The notes under the pieces are model-generated. The model worked only from the letters and a program-made list of their open reading frames with translations, was not told where the DNA came from and made no database searches. A DNA stretch of 10,808 bases from an uncultured Collinsella sp. (GTDB taxonomy: Bacteria; Actinomycetota; Coriobacteriia; Coriobacteriales; Coriobacteriaceae), in assembly GCA_900556515.1 (NCBI GenBank), contig USPH01000026.1, positions 1 through 10,808 of the forward strand, in the 5' to 3' direction. Shown here one piece after another: positions 7,299 to 10,808 of this stretch (the stretch's first letter is position 1; every line of letters starts with the position of its first letter). Made by a program: the position numbers and the translations under genes.

Positions 7299-7330
7299 GC
7301 TTTCTACCTGCATCTTTACGGCATCTTAAG
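7299..7330 (+). promoter_or_regulatory. Candidate KdpE-binding direct repeats
   Basis: GCATCTT occurs at 7310-7316 and again at 7321-7327, exactly 11 bp apart. A degenerate copy, GCTTTCT, lies a further 11 bp upstream (7299-7305). Direct repeats spaced about one helical turn are the standard binding pattern of OmpR/PhoB-family winged-helix regulators. The array ends just upstream of the poor -35 of the inferred kdpF promoter, the position expected for activation. The identification as a KdpE site is inferred from spacing and place; the bases do not need to match the E. coli site. Confidence 0.5.
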
Positions 7331-7333
7331 GAC

Positions 7334-7362
7334 GTGAGCCCCGGCCCTCACGCCTCTTTAAT
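7334..7362 (+). promoter_or_regulatory. Candidate kdpFAB promoter
   Basis: The -10 TTTAAT (7357-7362) matches consensus at five of six positions. At a 17-bp spacer the -35 is GTGAGC (7334-7339), only a three-of-six match, as expected for a promoter that needs an activator. The start would be near 7369. An inverted repeat, CGTGAG (7333-7338) with CTCACG (7347-7352), covers the -35 and part of the spacer and could be an extra regulator site. Confidence 0.45.
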
Positions 7363-7368
7363 CCCTAG

Positions 7369-7421
7369 AAGCGTTTACTGTCCCCAGACGCTTGCGAGGG
7401 CAGGCGTCCGAGACATCGGAC
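7369..7421 (+). promoter_or_regulatory. Structured kdpF leader with mutually exclusive hairpins
   Basis: Three perfect stems can form in the inferred leader: A, AAGCGT (7369-7374) with ACGCTT (7388-7393); B, GACGC (7387-7391) with GCGTC (7404-7408); C, GTCCGA (7406-7411) with TCGGAC (7416-7421) closed by the loop GACA. B competes with both A and C. Stem C ends nine bases before the kdpF ribosome site AAGGGG (7431-7436). I do not recognise the c-di-AMP (ydaO) riboswitch consensus here. Regulatory function is inferred and could be chance folding in GC-rich DNA. Confidence 0.35.
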
Positions 7422-7442
7422 CGCGTGTGAAAGGGGCGGTAA

Positions 7443-7529
7443 ATGGACATCCTCATTCCCATCATCGGAGTCGTCTGCATTGGACTTCTTATCTATTACA
7501 TCTACATTCTGATGAGGAGTGATTCGTAA
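7443..7529 (+). CDS. kdpF: KdpF, small membrane subunit of the Kdp potassium pump
   Basis: A 28-residue peptide beginning MDILIPIIGVVCIG and ending in LMRSDS: one hydrophobic span with a short charged tail. KdpF is known as a stabilising lipid-like subunit of the KdpFABC complex, typically 25-30 residues, encoded immediately before kdpA. AAGGGG (7431-7436) lies six bases upstream of the ATG. The stop is three bases before the kdpA start, and the kdpA ribosome site lies within the end of this gene. Identification rests on size, hydrophobicity and position rather than on conserved motifs. Confidence 0.9.
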   Translation: MDILIPIIGVVCIGLLIYYIYILMRSDS

Positions 7530-7532
7530 ACT

Positions 7533-9356
7533 ATGGACGCTGCGATTCAGTACATCTTGTACTTTGCCGTACTCGTCGTCCTGGCCGTTCCGCTCGGTCG
7601 GTTCATGGCCCATATCATGGATGGTGAGCATACGTTCCTGTCGCCTGTGATTGCTCCTGTGGAGCGTGGCGTCTATCGTCTGCTTCGCATCGACGCGGCA
7701 GAACAGATGGGGTGTAGGCGCTATCTGGCGAGCGTGCTGGTCTTTTCGGGGATCGGCCTCGTGACTCTTGTGGCACTCCAGGCGCTTCAGTTCTTCTTGC
7801 CAGGCAATCCCCAGCACCTGCCGGGTGTGTCATGGGACCTGTCGTTCAATACGGCTGCTTCCTTCATAACCAACACCAACTGGCAGTCCTACTCCGGTGA
7901 GACCACCCTGTCCTACCTTGTGCAGTTCATGGGTCTCACTGTGCAGAACTTCGTTTCCGCTGGCACCGGTATCGCGGTCATGTTCGCGCTGATCCGCGGC
8001 TTCCGTCAGGTCAAGGAGCAGGGTCTGGGTTCCTTCTGGGTCGACCTCACCCGCACCGTCCTGTATGTGCTCATCCCGCTGAACCTCGTGTTCGGCATCT
8101 GCCTGACTGCCGGTGGCGTCATCTCCAACTTCCAGCCGGCTCAGAAGGCTGAGCTCGTAGAACCCGTCGCTGTTCAGCCTAATGCAGACGGCGGCTGGAG
8201 CGTCATCGACGGCGCCCAGATTGAGGGCGACACGGTCAAGGTCGACGGCAAGGTTGTCGAGGGCGCGCGCGTGGTCACCGAGCAGTTCCTGCCCCAGGGT
8301 CCCGCGGCTCCTCAGGTCGCCATCAAGCAGTCCGGCACCAACGGCGGCGGCTTCTTCGGCGTGAACTCCGCCCATCCGTATGAGAACCCCAGTGCCTTCA
8401 CCAACATCATCGAGATGACCAGCCTGCTGCTGATCCCGGCCGCCTGTTGCTTCGCCTTCGGTATCGGCGTCAAGAACACCAAGCAGGGCAAGGCCATCTT
8501 TGCCGCCATGTTCATCCTGCTGGTGATCTTCACCGGCATCATCGCCGTCAACGAGCATGCGGGCACCCCGCAGCTGGCCGATGGCGGAGCGGTCAATATC
8601 GAGATGACCGACGGCCAGGCCGGCGGCAACATGGAGGGCAAGGAGAGCCGTTTCGGTATCGCCTCCTCTTCTACCTGGTCCGCTTTCACGACGGCTGCTT
8701 CCAACGGCTCGGTTAACTCCATGCACGACTCCTACACCCCGCTGGGCGGTTTTGTCCAGATGCTCCAGATTGCTCTGGGCGAGGTCGTCTTCGGCGGCGT
8801 GGGCTGCGGCCTGTACGGCATGATCGGCTTCGCCATCCTCACAGTGTTCATCGCCGGCCTCATGGTCGGACGCACGCCTGAGTTCCTGGGCAAGAAGATC
8901 GAGCCGGGCGAGATGCGCTGGGCAGTTGTCCTGTGCTTGGCAACTCCGTTTGCCATTCTGGTGTGCTCGGCCATCGCCTGCATGGTGCCCGGTCTTGTCG
9001 ACCAACTCAACAACGGCGGGGCGCATGGCTTCTCCGAGGTCCTGTACACCCTTACTTCGGCTGGCGGCAACAACGGCTCCTCATTCGCCGGCATGAACTG
9101 CAACATCCCGTGGATCAACGTGCTGCTGGGTATCGAGATGCTGTTCGCGCGGTTCCTGCCGATTGTGGGCACGCTCGCCATCGCGGGCTCGCTGGCCGGG
9201 AAGGGCAAGGTCGCCGAGAGCGCCGGCACGCTTTCCACCACCAATGCCATGTTCGTGTTCCTGCTGGTATTCGTCGTTCTGCTGATTGGCGCCCTGAGTT
9301 TCTTCCCGGCGTTGGCGCTTGGTCCCGTTGCCGAATTCGTCCAGATGGTTGCGTAA
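7533..9356 (+). CDS. kdpA: KdpA, potassium-translocating subunit of the Kdp ATPase
   Basis: A 607-residue polytopic membrane protein that selects and conducts potassium for the KdpFABC P-type ATPase. The four pore-loop regions are seen in order: FITNTNWQSYSGE (111-123), GTNGGGFFGVNSAHPYENP (268-286), the third loop around 386-406, and TSAGGNNGSSFAG (508-520), separated by hydrophobic spans. The N-terminus, with a first span and then PLGRFMAHIMDGE, is standard for the family. The ATG at 7533 follows AGGAG (7515-7519) at a rather long 13-base distance, so coupling to kdpF translation is likely. It is about 50 residues longer than E. coli KdpA (557). Most of the excess appears to be an acidic, glycine-rich segment at about 205-247, just before the second pore loop and inferred to be outside the cell. 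kdpB follows after 15 bases. Confidence 0.97.
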   Translation: MDAAIQYILYFAVLVVLAVPLGRFMAHIMDGEHTFLSPVIAPVERGVYRLLRIDAAEQMGCRRYLASVLVFSGIGLVTLVALQALQFFLPGNPQHLPGVSWDLSFNTAASFITNTNWQSYSGETTLSYLVQFMGLTVQNFVSAGTGIAVMFALIRGFRQVKEQGLGSFWVDLTRTVLYVLIPLNLVFGICLTAGGVISNFQPAQKAELVEPVAVQPNADGGWSVIDGAQIEGDTVKVDGKVVEGARVVTEQFLPQGPAAPQVAIKQSGTNGGGFFGVNSAHPYENPSAFTNIIEMTSLLLIPAACCFAFGIGVKNTKQGKAIFAAMFILLVIFTGIIAVNEHAGTPQLADGGAVNIEMTDGQAGGNMEGKESRFGIASSSTWSAFTTAASNGSVNSMHDSYTPLGGFVQMLQIALGEVVFGGVGCGLYGMIGFAILTVFIAGLMVGRTPEFLGKKIEPGEMRWAVVLCLATPFAILVCSAIACMVPGLVDQLNNGGAHGFSEVLYTLTSAGGNNGSSFAGMNCNIPWINVLLGIEMLFARFLPIVGTLAIAGSLAGKGKVAESAGTLSTTNAMFVFLLVFVVLLIGALSFFPALALGPVAEFVQMVA

Positions 9357-9371
9357 AGGAGTCGCAGATTT

Positions 9372-10789
9372 ATGGCTATGCAAAAAGACATGATGAGCCG
9401 CGCGGTGCGCGATTCATTTGCCAAGCTTGACCCCCGTGTCCAGGTCCAAAACCCGGTCATGTTCCTGGTGTGGCTGTCGGCCGCCATGACCTCCATTCTG
9501 GCCATCGCCTCTATTTTTGGGGTACAGGACGCCGACGTCCCCACGTACTATGTGATCGCCATTGCCGTCATTCTCTGGCTGACCGACCTCTTTTCAAATT
9601 TTGCCGAGGCACTTGCCGAGGGCCGCGGTAAGGCGCAGGCAGACTCCCTGCGCGCGGCGAAAAAGGACGTCGAGGCCCATCGCATCGAGTCCGTCGAGGA
9701 TAAGGATCGCTTCACGGTCGTTCCCGGTACCGAGCTCTCACGCGGGGATCTGGTGGTCGTGCGCGCCGGCGAGCAGATTCCGGGAGACGGCGATGTCATC
9801 GAGGGTGCCGCCTCGGTTGATGAGTCGGCCATCACCGGCGAGTCTGCACCCGTGGTTCGCGAGGCTGGCGGCGACCGTTCTGCCGTCACTGGCGGCACCA
9901 CCGTGCTTTCCGATTGGATTGTGGTGAAAATTACCAGCGAGCCTGGCCAGAGCTTCCTGGATAAGATGATCGCCATGGTCGAGGGCGCCGCCCGCAAGAA
10001 GACCCCCAACGAGGTCGCGCTCGAGATCTTTCTGGTTGCTCTGTCCGTCATCTTCATCCTCGTGACGCTCGCACTGTACTGCTACTCGAGTTTCTCTGCA
10101 GGGCTCAACGGTATGGCGAACCCCACGGCCGTGACCACGCTCGTTGCCTTGCTCGTCTGTCTGGCGCCCACCACCATTGGTGCGCTGCTGTCCGCCATTG
10201 GCATCGCCGGCATGAGCCGACTGAACGAGGCCAACGTGCTGGCCATGTCCGGCCGTGCCATCGAGGCCGCCGGAGACGTCGACATCCTCATGCTCGATAA
10301 GACCGGTACCATCACCTTGGGCAACCGCCAGGCCGCTGAGTTCATTCCGGTCGACGGTGTCGATCCGGCAGAACTCGCCGATGCCGCGCAGCTGTCCTCT
10401 CTGGCGGATGAGACCCCTGAGGGCCGCTCCATCGTCGTGCTCGCCAAGGAGCAGTTTGGGCTGCGCGGCCGCACACTCGAGGATAAGGGCATGGAGTTCA
10501 TCCCCTTCACCGCGGCGACCCGCATGTCCGGTGTGAACTACGCCGACAGCGAGATTCGCAAGGGTGCGGCTGATTCCGTTCGCGCTTATGTGGAGGCTGC
10601 CGGAGGAGTGTTCTCGAAGGAGTGCGACGAGGCCGTCGAACGCATTGCGAAGGTGGGCGGCACCCCGTTGGTCGTGGCAAAGGACCGACGTGTGCTGGGT
10701 GTCGTCTACCTTAAGGACATCATCAAGTCCGGCGTGAAGGAAAAGTTCGCCGATCTGCGCCGCATGGGTATCAAGACCATAATGGTGAC
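9372..10789 (+). CDS. kdpB: KdpB, catalytic P-type ATPase subunit of the Kdp pump (3' end cut off)
   Basis: The open frame runs to the right edge without a stop; native sequence gives about 472 residues, against 682 in E. coli. It is the ATP-hydrolysing subunit that drives potassium import through KdpA. Seen in order: the N-terminal segment LDPRVQVQNPVMF before the first span, the actuator-domain TGES (155-158), the Kdp-specific CLAPTTIGALLSAIGIAGMS in the fourth-span region, the phosphorylated Asp309 in DKTGT, and the nucleotide-domain FTAATRMSGVN and IRKGAADSVR. The break falls at IMVT, where the hinge motif TGD would follow. The Ser in TGES corresponds to the inhibitory phosphoserine described for E. 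coli KdpB. The ATG at 9372 is preceded by AAAGGAG (9355-9361). The missing part includes the last spans; kdpC is expected next. Codons after 10789 are adapter. Confidence 0.96.
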
Positions 10790-10808
10790 CTGTCTCTTAT
10801 ACACATCT
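10790..10808 (-). other. Tn5/Nextera mosaic-end adapter
   Basis: The final 19 bases, CTGTCTCTTATACACATCT, are the exact reverse complement of the complete Tn5 mosaic end. The sequence interrupts kdpB in the middle of a conserved domain and adds a false tail (CLLYTS) to its reading frame. It marks the end of a library fragment, not a biological insertion. Confidence 0.98.

Larger units (their letters stand above)
7199..7442. promoter_or_regulatory. Divergent kdpDE / kdpFAB control region
   Basis: This 244-bp gap lies between the kdpD start (leftward) and the kdpF start (rightward). It has no gene of its own that I can support. It holds a possible kdpDE -10, a perfect 10-bp palindrome TGCAGCTGCA (7284-7293), 11-bp-spaced direct repeats, a kdpF promoter candidate and a structured leader, most listed separately. 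The divergent layout, with the regulators facing away from the transporter genes, matches what is known from actinobacteria such as Mycobacterium tuberculosis and differs from the single-direction kdpFABCDE order of E. coli. Confidence 0.8.

Noticed and set aside
7199..7442. c-di-AMP (ydaO) riboswitch ahead of kdpF
   Set aside because: Known kdp genes in some bacteria carry one, but I cannot find its conserved sequence blocks in this short leader.
7830..9026. 398-codon open frame on the minus strand, opposite kdpA
   Set aside because: It is the antisense of a clearly conserved kdpA, with low-complexity His, Glu, Asp and Gly-rich composition typical of a GC-rich shadow frame, and no ribosome site or family motif.
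1..10808. CRISPR array, tRNA or rRNA gene, insertion sequence or prophage parts
   Set aside because: No regularly spaced repeats, tRNA or rRNA-like sequence, transposase or phage gene was seen; the Tn5 ends are adapter sequence.

Overview
The window is a 10.8-kb piece of a GC-rich bacterial chromosome. Both tips carry the 19-bp Tn5/Nextera mosaic end (18 bases at the left, 19 at the right), so the native DNA runs only from about 19 to about 10789 and the genes at both edges are cut by library construction. The actinobacterial layout of the kdp locus (kdpDE divergent from kdpFAB), the strong Shine-Dalgarno sites, the GTG starts and the anaerobe-type flavoprotein suggest a gut actinobacterium of the Coriobacteriia, possibly Collinsella. 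This assignment is inference from style and gene content; no marker gene is present.

Left third (19-2347, + strand): a pectin/rhamnogalacturonan-type sugar region. It holds the last residues of an SGNH/GDSL-type esterase, then a 106-bp gap with a striking CG-centred 34-bp near-palindrome and a second related site exactly 40 bp downstream. These look like operators around the promoter of a GH88/GH105 unsaturated uronyl hydrolase gene. One base after that gene stops, a xylose-isomerase-like TIM-barrel isomerase/epimerase begins. Together they would take apart unsaturated uronyl oligosaccharides inside the cell and rearrange a released sugar.

Middle (2348-3765): a stand-alone GltD/NfnB-type FAD and Fe-S NAD(P)H oxidoreductase. 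A large, almost perfect hairpin then fills the gap where it converges with kdpE.

Right two-thirds (3766-10789): the high-affinity potassium uptake system. kdpD (sensor kinase) and kdpE (response regulator) run leftward and overlap by 8 bp. From a 244-bp divergent control region, kdpF, kdpA and kdpB run rightward. kdpB is cut after about 472 codons and kdpC lies beyond the edge. The control region holds 11-bp-spaced direct repeats of the kind OmpR/KdpE-family regulators bind, a plausible -10 for each direction, and a short leader before kdpF with mutually exclusive hairpins.

Most of the window is conventional. The items worth a second look are the paired CG-centred operators, the intergenic 18-bp-stem palindrome, the KdpE-type repeats with the structured kdpF leader, and an extra acidic segment in KdpA. 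I found no convincing undescribed multi-gene system.
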